Positions 9,199-21,255 of a DNA stretch of 64,000 nt are shown piece by piece. A model generated the notes under the pieces. That model saw only the letters and a list, made by a program, of their open reading frames with translations. It ran no database searches and was not told the DNA's origin. A program made the position numbers and the translations under genes. Positions within the stretch are counted from its first letter, which is position 1. Every line of letters begins with the position of its first letter. Origin of the DNA: Aculops lycopersici (Eukaryota; Arthropoda; Arachnida; Trombidiformes; Eriophyidae); contig WNKI01000001.1 in assembly GCA_015350385.1 (NCBI GenBank), positions 4,907,026 through 4,971,025 on the forward strand, written 5' to 3'.

Positions 9199-11232
9199 CT
9201 AAGCGGCGGTGCAAAGCATCATCTTTGAGCACAACTGACGCGGACTTTCCATGGTGGCAATTTGTTGCACAATATCAGCACCCATCGTCTGGACCATAAT
9301 GGTGCAGGTGGCGCGGGTTGACTCGTTTGGCAACTTGTTGCACACATTGTCAATGATCTTGCTTACATCCTGATCAATGGAATCCTTCGACAGATATTCA
9401 TCGATCTTGGTGATGATATCAACGCACTGAGTGCAAACTGGACTGTCGCCCTTGAATGGTTGCTTCTGTTGGACCGGAAGTGGAGCTGCAGTCGCCTTTG
9501 GCGTCTCAATGGGTTGACTCAATGTTGCTGGCTTGTTGTCAATGATTAAAGTTAGATGATGGTGTTTCTTGTGACAGGCGCCCAAGTCCTCGCAAGCGGC
9601 TTGTGGGTTTAGCTCCTGGGTGATGGCCTTAAAGAAGGCACTCGAGTAGGTTTGTACCATCTCGTTGCATTGCTCCTGCTGGCTCTTCTCGGGAATTGAA
9701 CGGCAAATGTGGTTCATTAGCCAATCGCGAAGTTCCTCTTGTGTTGAGGTATTGTTTAGATTGTCCCTAATGACCTTAATGAAAAGCTTGCACTCGAAGC
9801 AGGTCCTCATGGATTCTAACTTGGAGCTTGGATTCATCATGTTGAGAAATTGGCCAAAATTTAAGCCGCTCTTTTCCTTAGCCGGTGCTTGTGCGATAGG
9901 TTGCGACTTTCTAGCCTTAGATTTAACATTTTGCTTGTGGGCCTTAGCTGGCGATGAAGCATTTTGCTTGTAGAGACACTGATCGAGAAGAGTGCAAATG
10001 ATTTGTGGGTCGGTCTCGTCCACTAGAATCTCGACTAGCTCCCTGGTGTAGGCATTTACCATTCCCTCGCATTCGCCTACTTTATCCTTGTCTGAGTAGA
10101 TCCAATCGCAAACTTGATCCAGAGCCTCGCGAATGCTATCCTCAGTTCTATTGTCCTTAAGGAACTTGAACATTTCCTCAATAACCGTTTTGCATAATTG
10201 ACAGTTGGGAGTAGAGGGCTTGCTGACGGCTTTACGTACAACTTGTTGCTGTTGCTGCTTCGGTTGAGCGTTTGGTACAAAATCAATACTCTTCTTGATC
10301 ACACCGTCGATGGCAACGCTCGTCTCAATGCCAAAGTTGTTGAAATCGGCAAGAGTTGGTAGGGTAGCCTGGGATTTGGCTGGCGAGAAAGCAGAGCACA
10401 ATTGAATCGACTGACAGTACTTCTTTGGATCCATCTTCTGGATGAATCTCATGGCCTTCATTCCATTGTCCACAAGGAAGGTGCGACAATCCTTGTCCTG
10501 GTTGATTGGCTTCAACCAGGCGCAAAAGTCTGAGACAACCTTCAGAGCCCATTGCTCAAAGTCGGGCTGGCTAACCTTGTCCTTGATCTCCTGGATGGTT
10601 TCCACGCAAGCATTGCACATGACGTCATTATACCTGGATTCAATGCTGTACCTGGGTGTCATTAGAGTCGAATCAAGACCTAGTGCAACTTGTTGCTGCG
10701 GGCCATTGTTGTTGTCGCCCAAAAAGGATCCGCAGGCGCCAATTTGGTCGCAATGGTGAATGGGATCCATGTTGCTGATTAAGTAGAAGAAGAACTCGGT
10801 TGCCAGTGGACAGGGTCCCTGTTGGAAGTCGGTGCTAACGGGGTAGTAGTTTTGACAGAATCCATTAAACAATGACTTGTACTCCGATTTGTGTTCAGTT
10901 GAGTTGAACCTCTCAAAGAAGGAGACCATTTGGCGACATGGTTGGCAAAAGTTTAACTCATCTCCAGTGACCGACGCTAGATCTTGCGGACCACCTGTTG
11001 CTTTGACCAGGCCAACCCGGTGGCGTCTAACGGCATCGATGTCTGTTATTTGTCATCCGATGGATTGATTTAATTGATGAATGATGATTATTTGAGTTAA
11101 ATGTTAGTAAGTTTGATGCGAGACGTATTGATTGCATTATTATTCAATATTGGGTCATCCAATTAAGAAATACTTACGCGATACCCCCACTGCCGCCACT
11201 AGGGCAACCATACAAATCAATCTAAATACCAT
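9199..11232 (-). CDS. PSAP: Prosaposin-like precursor with five saposin-B domains
   Basis: Two coding exons: 11178-11232 (signal peptide MVFRLICMVALVAAVG) and 9199-11042; the intron 11043-11177 (135 bp) has donor GTAAGTA, a TACTAAC branch-point match at 11109-11103 and an AACAG acceptor. Joined length is 632 residues. Five saposin-B repeats, each with the CxxC start and the later paired Cys, begin at the motifs FCQPC, MCNAC, NCQLC, TCFEC and VCTQC; Gln/Pro/Lys-rich linkers suit proteolytic release. Saposins are small disulfide-locked helical proteins that present lipids to lysosomal hydrolases. The internal Met at 10929 is not the start: the first saposin domain (cysteines of FCQPC) lies upstream of it, in exon 2. 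The next gene on the right is unrelated. Confidence 0.92.
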
Positions 11233-11499
11233 GGCGACACTATGATATTCCCAAATTTAATTGGGCCTCTTGAGTTCTAATGAAAAATGTCTTTTGGTTG
11301 TACTACGATGATTGGTAATGTAGATTGAGGTTGTCAATGGAGAAAGGATGCCAAATACCAAATGAGATATGTTCTAGGAATAAGGAAACTCTGCAATGTT
11401 TGTGGAAATTATTATGAAGTTATCATTCAATTTCTCAATCCAAACTTGCGGACGGTGTTATCTCGCTCAGGCGACAGATAAGACAAAGACTGGCAATCT

Positions 11500-11531
<32 letters not shown>

Positions 11532-12328
11532 CGTCGTCGTCGCACCAGTAAATGTAAACTGATCGCCATCGCTTCTATCGGCCCTAAGGCGGCATTGGTG
11601 TACTGCGGTCGATGGCTTTGATCCACAAGTTGCTGTGGTGGTGGTGGTGCAAAATCACCACAGCAAAGATCATGTCTCCCTCGCTCCTTTTGCATAGAGG
11701 CGCAACATTTTCTCCCATTCTTTCGATCTCTTTCCAAACTCAACCCTCAACGATCGACGTTAGTTTCATTCCAACCAGCCGGCAAGACGCGCCTTTCAGT
11801 GAGATCCTAATAAAGTAAACGCGTTTCCCGCACTAGAATGCTTATAATGAGCAACTTTTTTGTCAGCAAATTTATCAATCACAGTTCATATAACTGACTC
11901 GGCTTTTTCGCCGCGTTAATATTGGAGTCGATGGTCGCATGCATTTGTGGTTGTGGTTGTGGTTATCTGATCCGTCGTTTCGATGTGTTTACACAACTCA
12001 TCAAAAGCACCATGTAGTAGTGGGTTATCAAACTCAATGGACTCGACTCGGTGTGGTAGTAATATTACAGCACTAACGTCAGCTGGGCGCTCCAAATTCC
12101 GTTGTGTCAAGGGATGGAGTGATGATAAAAAGAGAAGAGTGAGATTCAATCAAATATGATTTTATTGTTGATAGTAGAATACCATTGAATGCTGATAACA
12201 CAGGTAAAGTTAAATCAAATGATCGGCGATGGATTGGGATCAGCACAACAATCGCTCGTGTTAATGTTGCAGTTAGCAATCACACCTCCTTGACGTTTAT
12301 TCTAATCCATCGGCTAAATATTAGAATA
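11233..12328. other. Gene-free interval with trinucleotide repeat
   Basis: Upstream of prosaposin and downstream of the 12329-14332 gene. It holds the TTG/TCG repeat listed separately and, at 12296-12301, a TTTATT (minus-strand AATAAA) 28 bases past the 12329 stop, the likely poly(A) signal of that gene. No convincing coding sequence. Confidence 0.55.
11501..11542. repeat. (TTG)10-(TCG)4 microsatellite
   Basis: Ten perfect TTG units (11501-11530) run directly into four TCG units (11531-11542). On the minus strand this reads as CAA repeats within a short open frame that lacks any other sign of coding. Confidence 0.95.
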
Positions 12329-14332
12329 CTATCCCGCTATCGTTACATTAAACGAGCGCGAGGCATTCAGAGCCCTCTCAAGAGCCTGGGGCAAAAAGTG
12401 CGAGGCCATCAGAGCGCCAACTAGAATCATCAATAGTAGTAGAGTTAATAGAATCAATATAATTGACTTCAGCACCAGGTGCATGGTTCTGGTTTTGGGA
12501 AATCGGTCGCTATTGTAGGTCAACGGCGAGTGGCTTGCATAGAGATGAGGATGGAGATTATTATTTTCAGACATGATCAACTTTCGTTTCTTGTAACAAT
12601 TATTGCAACTACACTTTGCGCATCCCGGAGTTTCCAGAATCCAATCCAATTTCCGGTTTGGGAACGGAATGTCCACGTGGCAGGAGGGCGACGAGTAGAC
12701 ACCTGCTGCGTTCTGTTGGCACGTGTTAAAGGATGGCGGCTGATTAGTGCTACCGAATGAGATCTTGGAGTTTGGATTGTTGTTGATATTAGCCTTGTGC
12801 AAGTTATTACCACCTCGCCGGTGGTCAGCGGATTGCTGCTTGTTAGATTCGGGCGAGATTCTTCGTTTATTGCTACTTCCGGTTGCCTCCTTCTGCTTCT
12901 GCTTCTGCTTCTGTATGCTGTTCTTGCTAAACGGCGACAATTCGTCTTCCTCTGTTACATCGTCGTCTTCTTCTTCTTCTTCATCATCATCATCATCATC
13001 ATCATCTTGGGAATCTCGATCATCGTCGTAATATTCCTCGAGTGGCACCTTCATTGTTGAATCAGATCTAAAATTGAACGCCGCCAACTTCTTGCTACCG
13101 CCCTGGCCCGCCGCCGCTCCAACAAGTGTCATCTTGCTCGCCGACACCACAGCCTCATCGATATCCGTTTGTGCATATTGCTTACGCAATGGACCCCTGA
13201 TTGGCTGGCCACCTGTTGCCTGCGCTTTCGTTGTCGTTTGATTGCCGCGTTGCGCGCTCATGGCGCCGACAGGTGGTTGGTGTTGGTTTTGTTGTTGTTG
13301 TTGTTGTTTCTGCTGCATGAATATCGAGGTGTAATTGAGACTTGGCTGATGCCGATGATTTGTTTCAACCGCTTGATTCTTCTGCTTTGATCCACTATGA
13401 ATGTCAACTAATTGATTGTTTCGCTCAATGGATTCTCTAGAATTCAAAGATTCTATTGTGTTTAGCGACAGAGAAACAGAAGTGGCTGTGGTGGCGTTCG
13501 AGGGCGACGACGAGCTGCTTCTGGTTTGATTCAAACTTTTGTGATTCTCCGAGTTGTTGTTATTTTCGCCTATTGCATCACTCGCACTCTCAATAAATTT
13601 TTGTCCCTTTCCGGTTGATGAATTGCCGCCAATGCCACTTGTTGCGCTGCTCTTACTATTACTATTCTTGTTGGAGCTATTCTCGCTTGTGTTCATTCTA
13701 GACGCTTTGAAAGCCGTCGCAACGACAACTGGACCAACCGGCGACAGGATATTATTATTGTTCAGCTCAACGTTCGCTTTAGCCCCTAAAGCTCCCCTCG
13801 CTTCTTCTTCTTCTTCCTCTTTCTCTTTCTCTTTCTCCACTCCAAAACCCTCGGCAGTGATGTGAGTGCCGCGAACGCAATCAGGTGAATCGATTAACTT
13901 TCTATGTGGTTCACCTGTCTGCTGCGCTCCAAGCAACAAGTGTTGTGATGTACGTTGAGCAGGCAGTAGAGCAGTTTGCACGCTGGACAGAGAAACGCGC
14001 TCACCTGTTGCGCTGGAAACTTTCAAATCTCGACCGATTTCCCGTGTCCGAGTGTCGGTTGTGTCGTCGTCGTTGATACCACAGATTTTGTTGCTATTGT
14101 CGTTGTTATTATTATTATTACTATTGGCTCCAGGCGACGAGTCGATGAGTTCAAAGTCGCCCTTGATGCTCGGGTTCGTGTCCGTGCTTGTCGCTTGCAA
14201 TTGCTGCTTCCAACTTGTTGCCTCGCGAGGAGACTTTTTTGCTCTCTTCTTACTCTTGGTCGTCGTCCTCAAAGTAGTTGGCGTCGTTGATTTCGTGTTC
14301 GTTGTGGTGGTGGTTGCTGTCGATTGTGACAT
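12329..14332 (-). CDS. Low-complexity acidic protein with C-terminal membrane anchor, unrecognised
   Basis: 667 residues, single exon; an in-frame TAA lies 24 bases before the ATG, which fixes the start unless a splice acceptor falls in between. Most of the chain is Asn/Ser/Thr/Gln-rich with poly-Gln (KQQQQQQQN) and a long Asp/Glu run (about 430-460). A compact part near the C-terminus has a Cys cluster (ETPGCAKCSCNNCYKK, about 565-580), then one hydrophobic segment of about 25 residues (ILILLTLLLLMILVG) and a short tail with two N-glycosylation sequons (NAS, NVT). It therefore looks like an anchored protein with a large cytosolic part. I recognise no family. The sequence after the stop shows no clear splice donor, so the tail seems complete. 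Confidence 0.7.
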   Translation of the reverse strand: MSQSTATTTTTNTKSTTPTTLRTTTKSKKRAKKSPREATSWKQQLQATSTDTNPSIKGDFELIDSSPGANSNNNNNNDNSNKICGINDDDTTDTRTREIGRDLKVSSATGERVSLSSVQTALLPAQRTSQHLLLGAQQTGEPHRKLIDSPDCVRGTHITAEGFGVEKEKEKEEEEEEARGALGAKANVELNNNNILSPVGPVVVATAFKASRMNTSENSSNKNSNSKSSATSGIGGNSSTGKGQKFIESASDAIGENNNNSENHKSLNQTRSSSSSPSNATTATSVSLSLNTIESLNSRESIERNNQLVDIHSGSKQKNQAVETNHRHQPSLNYTSIFMQQKQQQQQQNQHQPPVGAMSAQRGNQTTTKAQATGGQPIRGPLRKQYAQTDIDEAVVSASKMTLVGAAAGQGGSKKLAAFNFRSDSTMKVPLEEYYDDDRDSQDDDDDDDDEEEEEDDDVTEEDELSPFSKNSIQKQKQKQKEATGSSNKRRISPESNKQQSADHRRGGNNLHKANINNNPNSKISFGSTNQPPSFNTCQQNAAGVYSSPSCHVDIPFPNRKLDWILETPGCAKCSCNNCYKKRKLIMSENNNLHPHLYASHSPLTYNSDRFPKTRTMHLVLKSIILILLTLLLLMILVGALMASHFLPQALERALNASRSFNVTIAG

Positions 14333-17300
14333 TCCTAACGAATGGTGAGTTTAACTCTCAGTTCTCACCTGCGCAAGCGAGCGACGAGCAACTAGTAAGC
14401 GAGCTACAAACTCCAATTGCCTATCTAATGATTATTATTCTTTTTGTAAGGCCCCTGTGAGATAGGAAACCGACTACTGAGAGACTTGTTGCTGCCTCGT
14501 TGGCTTGTATCTCAGGCTCAAATTACACTACACACTAGCTGCGGTCGCGAGTTGCAACTTGCAAACGCGATGATAGCGCAGCAGCACAGGTGCGCAAACT
14601 CACCGCAATGAACACAGACGGCAATCAACACTTGTTGCTTGCTCGCTCGCTCGCTTGTTGGCTGGCTGGCTAGTTGTCAGGTAGTGTTTCTACTTTTGCA
14701 ACTGCCACCGGCTACCTAGCTTATCAATTGGATCCCCTCTCTTCCTCCTTCGCCGTCTTCTTTTCCCTCAGTTATGCGATAGTGAGTAGCCAGGTATCTA
14801 TTTCTCTCACTCTCTTTCTCTCTCGATTTTCACTTGGACTATGACGCCAGCTGACTATCTTCTAATTCTATCCGCCTCCTCCTCCTCCTCTTCGAACCTC
14901 CGAGATTTTGTCCGCCAAAGTTTCAATGTCAACTAGAAGCTGAGGTTAGCTTGATTGCTATTATTGTCAAACAGGAAGTTGGCTTTCTCAGTTGGTCAGT
15001 TAACGCTCTCCCAATTTAGAGTCTAACTTTGATCGCTCACGAGAGAAAGCAGATCTCTCTTTTGATTGTTTCGAAGAGAGGGTCTCCAATTCAAATACAA
15101 GAAAATAGCCTCTGTATTTAGCGTGCACAAATGATGAGCCTCAGTAGGAGAGATGGAAGATAGAGAAACTCTGGAAAAGATGCCACATGAGGCAAGACAA
15201 CTCGAAGTAATCGGTTTTTTCCCAAATTTCTAATTAATGATAGTCTCTCGTCTGAACTCCTCCACTTTCCACTTTCTCGTTTTTTATCTTCGAAATTCTA
15301 GAAAAAATAACGCGACGACTAGGTCAAAGTCTGAGTTGATTGCGCGGATAGAGGTGGTTGATTGGGAAAATTATTAGTACAACAATTATCATTAACAATG
15401 TTTTGTGCGCTATGTTGTCGTAATAGTAGAGGTTGTTTGGTGTTGCTGGTGATGGTGATGGTGATCGTGGTAGAGAAATTAAAATAGCGAGATTCACGGC
15501 TTGTCCCAATCGAATGTAATGTAATCAATTGAATACCTCTATCGTTGCATTGACTCAAGAGATATAATGTTGCTCGTATCAATAACAACCAACAAGTGGC
15601 AAGACGGCGACGTTGATTAGATGGTGGCGCTGGGATGCTGCCAGCAATGTAACGCAAATAAACCTGCAACAACCTGTTAACTCACCTGAGAGCAACGAGC
15701 GGCGCGCGTCGTAGGAGAAAACAAACAGCGGCAACAAAGCGCCAATATTTTAGCTAACATTCAATGCGAGCAAACATCGCACCAGCAGCAACACTGAACA
15801 CCAAGACAAGATATTTGCGACTGAAACTTACCTTATACGATCTGGCCAAAAGGATTAGCCAAGGCGCCCAACAATCAAGAAGAATAACAACAACAACAAC
15901 CTGTTGCTCTCTGGCTCGCCAAGTGTCGCTATCGAATAAAAGATAGTGTGCAGTCACCGGGGAGGCAGGTAATTCCGAGTTTTCAATCTCGACTGTTTTC
16001 TTCTCTTCGCACGTTCCACTCCGTCTTCGTCTTCTTGTGCCTTTTCTTCTTCTTCGACGTCTCTCTTGATACTAGAAACTAGAATTCCCCCTCCTTCATC
16101 CTAACTATCACTCACTCACTTGTTGCTCTTACTTGATTAGGATACTTTTTTCGTAATCTCAATTCATCAACTCCACTTCCCTTTCTCTTGCACCGACCCT
16201 CGACTTGCGAGCCAAGATCAAAGAGCTCTTGAAGGTTGATGACGCGCCACTGACAGCCACTACGACCACGACCACGACCACCACAAACTCGCTAGCGCTA
16301 ATCACAATTACGTACTTTGAGCCAAAATGATGAGGTGCCCAGGTGAATCTTGAATCTTTCCATAGAACACAGGTAGACTTGTTGTAGAAGACGACGACGA
16401 CGACTGTGGAGATAGACGAGAGTGGAATTGATTTTTTGACAGAGAAACCTTGAGAAGTCGCTAGCGACAATGCAAAGCGTCAGACTTCTTCCCACAACTT
16501 TGCACTCTAGAAACTCGAATTCTAAATTCAAACTCTTTGACTTTCAATCCAACCTTACTCTTCCTCCTCCTCGTCGATAACGTATCTCTTGGCTCTCGCT
16601 TTCCCTCGGCTGACCTCTAAAAGTCTCCAAAGTTTACTAATCTTGTTTGCTGATCGCAATAATCAGCAACCAGCCTCATGGAGGAAGGCAACTAGAGTGG
16701 CTCGGCAGCAGCAGCCCCAGCCTCAGCAACCTGATGATGCAGAGGCTGTTATTGAATTCGACGAGCTAAGGAGAAGAAGCTTTCAGGGCTTTAAGGCTAA
16801 CTAAAAGCAAGCAAGCCAGCTAGCCAACCAACTTGCTTTCGCCTCGCTTTCTCTATCGCATTTAAATCTCTTTGCAACTTGCTGTGGTTTCCCTCGACTC
16901 TGGACACTAGTCGTCTGTGTCTTTGCCTCCGCTCCTCCTCCCCACCAAACGCCACCACCTGACTGGCCGCATAATAGTCTACTTGGAGCTGAAAACTCGT
17001 TAGGTTAACCTGCTTATCCCTTACCCCAACTGGCTAACCATTTATCAATCTACTGCACACATAACCAGACAGAATTTGTTATAATAACTTGGAACTATCC
17101 TCCTTCTTCGCCTCAAAGATTCGAAGGAGAATCTCTAGTGTGCGACTTCGGCACGAAGCTAGAGGCTGGTTGGGCAGTCAAGTTTCTGTTGCTGGAAGTG
17201 GATGCTGCTGTTGCTTCTAATCTAAAGTATAAAGAGAGATGAAGCGAGCGAGAGTCTGATTATTTATTGCCTCAAGACGAATCTAGTCTCATATCTGGCC

Positions 17301-18215
17301 AGTCGCAATGACCGCCGCATCACATTGCGCAACCTTCACCCAGTTTACCTACAGTTGGAACCACCGCCGCCGCCGCCGCTGCTGCTGTCTCTGAATCAAC
17401 AAGTTGCCGTGCAATAAGAGCGCACTCTCCGTTCGTTCACCTGTTGGCTAGCCAACGGCGGTAGCGGCGGCCAAGTGTCAACCGAGCAGAATGCGATTAA
17501 ACTGACATCGCCGACGACGACGCTGCAGCTGAAGATGCGCCGCCAACTTGAACTGATTCGCTTACTCTCGGTCCTCGCCAGGTGGAAAACATTCACGAAA
17601 CTCGAGCTCAATGCATGGAAATTAGGTTGCCATCGTCCATCTCTATGCACGAGATTCAAGTTGAATCTGGTAGCTTTTAGCGGTTAGTTACGACATGATT
17701 CAAGAAGCTAGCTCACGAGACTCGCAATGATGTTCTCATGCTCATTTCATGTAGATTTGCATTGAAGCTGTTATTGTCGTTGTTTTGTGGTTGCGAATCG
17801 GTAATGTGCCTGCAAACGAGCAACTATATCAGCTAAATTTCTCGGTAACTTATTTGCAAGTTTAGCTTGGTTACTTGCTACTTGCCATGCTCAGGTTGAT
17901 TTATTTTTGTTCTCATTGCAAACTTAGTTTGCTATATACGAAAACTTGGTCTCTTCAAATCAGCATAAGCGAAATTTACCAATTTTTCTTTTACTTCCAA
18001 AAACATATTGCATATCAAGTTACCTGTCTCAAACAATCCATGCAGCCAAATTGAGGCTAATGGCTTCCTTTAGTTTCAAGCATCCACTAAAACCAACAAA
18101 CTATCGCTGATGATGATTTACAAAAAAAACTCTCGTGCTCGATAAAAAGAGGCATCCCTGCAAATTTGATTGTTTGATTGCGTAACTTTACGACGATCAA
18201 AACTGGCAGTCAACA
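14333..18215. other. 3.9-kb stretch without a recognisable gene
   Basis: Lies between the 12329-14332 gene and the 3' end of the ArfGAP gene, so probably holds promoter and leader of the former. Short open frames occur on both strands but are low complexity. Two good splice donors on the minus strand (AAG|GTAAGT with exon end 15832; CTCAG|GTGAG with exon end 15686) could belong to non-coding 5' exons of the 12329-14332 gene. CT-rich tracts (for example 14870-14890), GCTCGC repeats near 14640 and CCG/CTG-like triplets near 17365-17390 are visible. Nothing else is supported. Confidence 0.45.
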
Positions 18216-20438
18216 TCATGAGCCATCAGTGACTCTACCTTTATTATTAGCGTCACCCATCTGCTCATCTGGCGGCTGCGATGGCGACTGCTGCTGCGCC
18301 GATTCTCTTGGCCGGTGATGCTCCAGAAACGATGATTCCCCACCTGTGTTTTTTAGATTAGATTGCTTCTCATATTCGACACTATCCTCCTCTTCCTCTA
18401 CATAACTAGTATCCACGCCAGGCGCTCTCATAAAACTTTTCAATAAATACTTTCCCTTAATCCAATTCTCTCGCTCCTCCCGACTACAGTCCGGTTCTAT
18501 TGGTGGCACTTGGCCACGATAAGTGGCCAAGTAAGCGGAATTTACTGAGGTATTGCCGAGACTCAACATTAGTTGCACAATTTCAGGTGACCAAACCTCC
18601 GTGTCAAGTGTCAGACTTCGCACCTTTGACAGGTGCACACCGAGACTCCTGTGGATTCCGGCGCATTCAATGCACAGTGTGATGCCCAAATTTATACTTG
18701 CCCACCTTGGTTGAGCTGCGCCACAATCGGCACAGGTGTCATTGCCTGGCATTGCCAAGATGATCATATAAGCGCGCTGTGGCTTCTCAGGAGCCTCAGC
18801 ATTTGAAGCAACATTCTTTTTGCTTTCATCTAGATGCGGTCTTGCTGGAGCTGGATAAGTGGGTTTCATTGAGTGATAAGAGGAGCCAATTTGGTTACCT
18901 GGCGAGTTCTTGAAATCATCGTCTTCGTCCTCTTGTTCCGGTTCATCATCGTAATCTTCCGCCTTCAAAGGTACATAGGATCGACCTGCTAACTTATAAT
19001 CGTCGCCTTGATCATCATTCATATCCTCATCATCGCCAGATTTGGCCAGGTTTAACTTATCCTTGCTCATCCTATTAGAACTACTATATTGATTCTGTTT
19101 GCTCTCACTAGTATTTGTGCTTGTCGATGAGGTTGTTCCCGCGATAGAGTTCAATTTGTTTGTTGCTTGCTGCTGTAATGATTTAAATGAAAGCCACGAG
19201 CCGCTCGATGGAGTCGCCGTTGAGCTGGCTGTTTGGTGATGGGGTTCATTTTGGTTAGGCAATCTTGGTGCCAAATCAGTGTGGTCAGTGTCATGGAACG
19301 CCGCATTTATGCCAGCTTGAATGGCGCTAATCCAAGTTTTACAGGCTGATTCAGAGTCAGCTTGGAGAATGTGACTCTTGTGTGGCGATAGAACCTCGAA
19401 ACAGAATCTCCTATCATTGTCAGCCTTATCAATCGGCCTAACGGTCAATAAACGCAAATCCTCCTCCATCACAGTTGGCTGAGTTTCGCCGCGTTTTTGA
19501 TACAGCAACTGGTGATCTTTCAATATAAACCAACGCCTATTCCAAACCTTGAACCCATTTGAAGCCCGTTTTAATAGATAACCTTCCAATTGAACGTGCT
19601 CGGATGTATTATCGAAGCAGAGAGGCTTTAGCTCATTGTTGCTTACCATTAGATGCTTGCTTGGTAAGTTTCTAATCAACGTCTCATGTTCATCCCGTAT
19701 ATTGCTTAAATATTCGTCTATCTCACTGATATGAGGTTTTAAATCATCAAATAAATCCGATCCCTGATGAAAGAAGGTTCCATAAGCCTTTGTGAACGAT
19801 AACAGTGAGCTTAAAATCTCAAACCCTTTCTTTGATTGTACTGTTGTTAATTGAATACTTAAATCTAATGAAGTGTGTGTAAAAGCTGTAGAGGTTGCTA
19901 TTAAGAGGTTTTCACTATCTTCTTGTTGCTTTTTCACTGGTTGTGAGTATTTTGTAAGAGCTAAATCGTATTCGTGACTAATCTTATCAAAACTTTTCCT
20001 TGCCTCCTTGAGTTTTGTAAGATCATTGTTAATGAATTGAGATAAACTATTGCCAATGGTTCGAGCTGATTGGTCGATGACAATTTCATAAAGGCGACCA
20101 AGTTCATCTAGTGCACTTAGTAGGGTATTTACTCTCTTGTAGGTTTCAACATTACTAGGACCCACAACTCCGTTCAATGTTTTCATTGAGTTCACAAAAT
20201 CCTTTTGTGATTTGATATGTTCGCGGCCAGTGTCAATATAATTGCCCACCTGTTTGATTGTCTTCGACATATAATGTTCAAGATTTTCTACATTACTAAG
20301 GTTATCCTTTAGGCACTGTCTAAACTTGGGCGAATCTTTGAGACATTCATCGAAATCCAGTGGGTCTGGCTCGGGGTCAACTTGAAGACTTGCTAACTTG
20401 GCCTCGAGTTGATGCGATGCCATCTCTATGCTGACCAT
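18216..20438 (-). CDS. ACAP: ACAP-type BAR-PH-ArfGAP protein lacking ankyrin repeats
   Basis: 740 residues, single exon. Residues 1-270 match the ACAP BAR domain (opening with the PLDFDECLKDSPKFR element, then long helices); about 281-385 is a PH domain (LEGYLLKRASNGFKVWNRRW); about 555-680 is an ArfGAP zinc finger with CADCG...CIECAG (CxxC-x16-CxxC) and the arginine finger in IHRSLG. Such proteins bind curved membranes and phosphoinositides and trigger GTP hydrolysis on Arf6 in endosomal recycling. A 160-residue Ser/Gln/acidic linker separates PH and ArfGAP. The ACAP family normally ends in ankyrin repeats; here the frame stops after about 60 polar residues, and no ankyrin sequence is visible in the 500 bases beyond. 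The Cys and Arg needed for GAP activity are intact. Confidence 0.92.
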   Translation of the reverse strand: MVSIEMASHQLEAKLASLQVDPEPDPLDFDECLKDSPKFRQCLKDNLSNVENLEHYMSKTIKQVGNYIDTGREHIKSQKDFVNSMKTLNGVVGPSNVETYKRVNTLLSALDELGRLYEIVIDQSARTIGNSLSQFINNDLTKLKEARKSFDKISHEYDLALTKYSQPVKKQQEDSENLLIATSTAFTHTSLDLSIQLTTVQSKKGFEILSSLLSFTKAYGTFFHQGSDLFDDLKPHISEIDEYLSNIRDEHETLIRNLPSKHLMVSNNELKPLCFDNTSEHVQLEGYLLKRASNGFKVWNRRWFILKDHQLLYQKRGETQPTVMEEDLRLLTVRPIDKADNDRRFCFEVLSPHKSHILQADSESACKTWISAIQAGINAAFHDTDHTDLAPRLPNQNEPHHQTASSTATPSSGSWLSFKSLQQQATNKLNSIAGTTSSTSTNTSESKQNQYSSSNRMSKDKLNLAKSGDDEDMNDDQGDDYKLAGRSYVPLKAEDYDDEPEQEDEDDDFKNSPGNQIGSSYHSMKPTYPAPARPHLDESKKNVASNAEAPEKPQRAYMIILAMPGNDTCADCGAAQPRWASINLGITLCIECAGIHRSLGVHLSKVRSLTLDTEVWSPEIVQLMLSLGNTSVNSAYLATYRGQVPPIEPDCSREERENWIKGKYLLKSFMRAPGVDTSYVEEEEDSVEYEKQSNLKNTGGESSFLEHHRPRESAQQQSPSQPPDEQMGDANNKGRVTDGS

Positions 20439-21255
20439 TATGCTTGTTTCTAGTATTATAAAGATGAATATATATTGAGGTAAAATCTATGTCACTAATA
20501 GGTCATCTTAGTATTAGTGTCAATAAGAATAATTCGGGTAGTTTCATTCAGGGATAATGTGAGCAAGTATTAGGTTCTTGGTAAAATGTCGATTTCTGAT
20601 TAATTATTGAGATAATCTGTATACAACATATTAGGTTATCCCATCACACAAAGGGAATGTTAAAATTCCATAATTGTCCCAATATAATACAAACTATACA
20701 TACAAACTATATCAGAGACATGTGTATAAATAAACACCCTTAACATCAAGCATCAATTTTCGGCTCCAAAAAACCCGATGATGTTGGCGAGAGTTGCGAG
20801 TTCTGCGCGAATGTTTGTCTGTCACATTCACTAGCCTATGGCGTGGATTGCAGGTAAACATTTTTGAAGAATCCTTTCGCAGATGATGCAACAAGTTGTT
20901 CGTTACAATTTATAAATATATGCAAAACAAATATATACATGGTTCTTGTATAAGCCAATGATTAGAACACCAGAACAAGTTGTCTCTTTAGCACAGACAG
21001 TTCCATTCGGAGCATCGATAACCAAAATTTTATTCTTAGATACAGCCTCCAAGTCGACATTTTACACATCGACACATGCAACTAGCTTTGAATTTTTCTC
21101 AGCCTTGATAGTTGGCCTCCTAACCTGCGTTCGTGATCGAAATACAATAGCTTTATAGTTATAGACATGCAAAATCAAACATAGAAAAATAGGGATATTT
21201 AAAATTACAAATAGATACGAGGTTTATGGAATTTTAATTTTAGTTATCATCACGC
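20439..21255. other. Intergenic, UFL1 3' flank and ArfGAP promoter
   Basis: AT-rich. TTTATT at 21029-21034 (minus-strand AATAAA) about 220 bases past the UFL1 stop is a possible poly(A) signal. No gene seen. Confidence 0.5.

Noticed and set aside
9199..10929. Prosaposin starting at the Met at 10929
   Set aside because: This would cut the first saposin domain at its CxxC and leave no signal peptide. The spliced model with an exon at 11178-11232 gives both.
12747..14348. Poly-Ser, Leu-rich and Val-rich frames on the plus strand opposite the 12329-14332 gene
   Set aside because: Shadows of Asp/Glu, Asn and Thr runs in the real minus-strand frame.
15754..15957. Minus-strand frame with a hydrophobic stretch ending at a good splice donor
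   Set aside because: It begins with GTG, has no ATG, and its poly-Val comes from a GTT/CAA-type repeat. Kept only as a possible non-coding exon.
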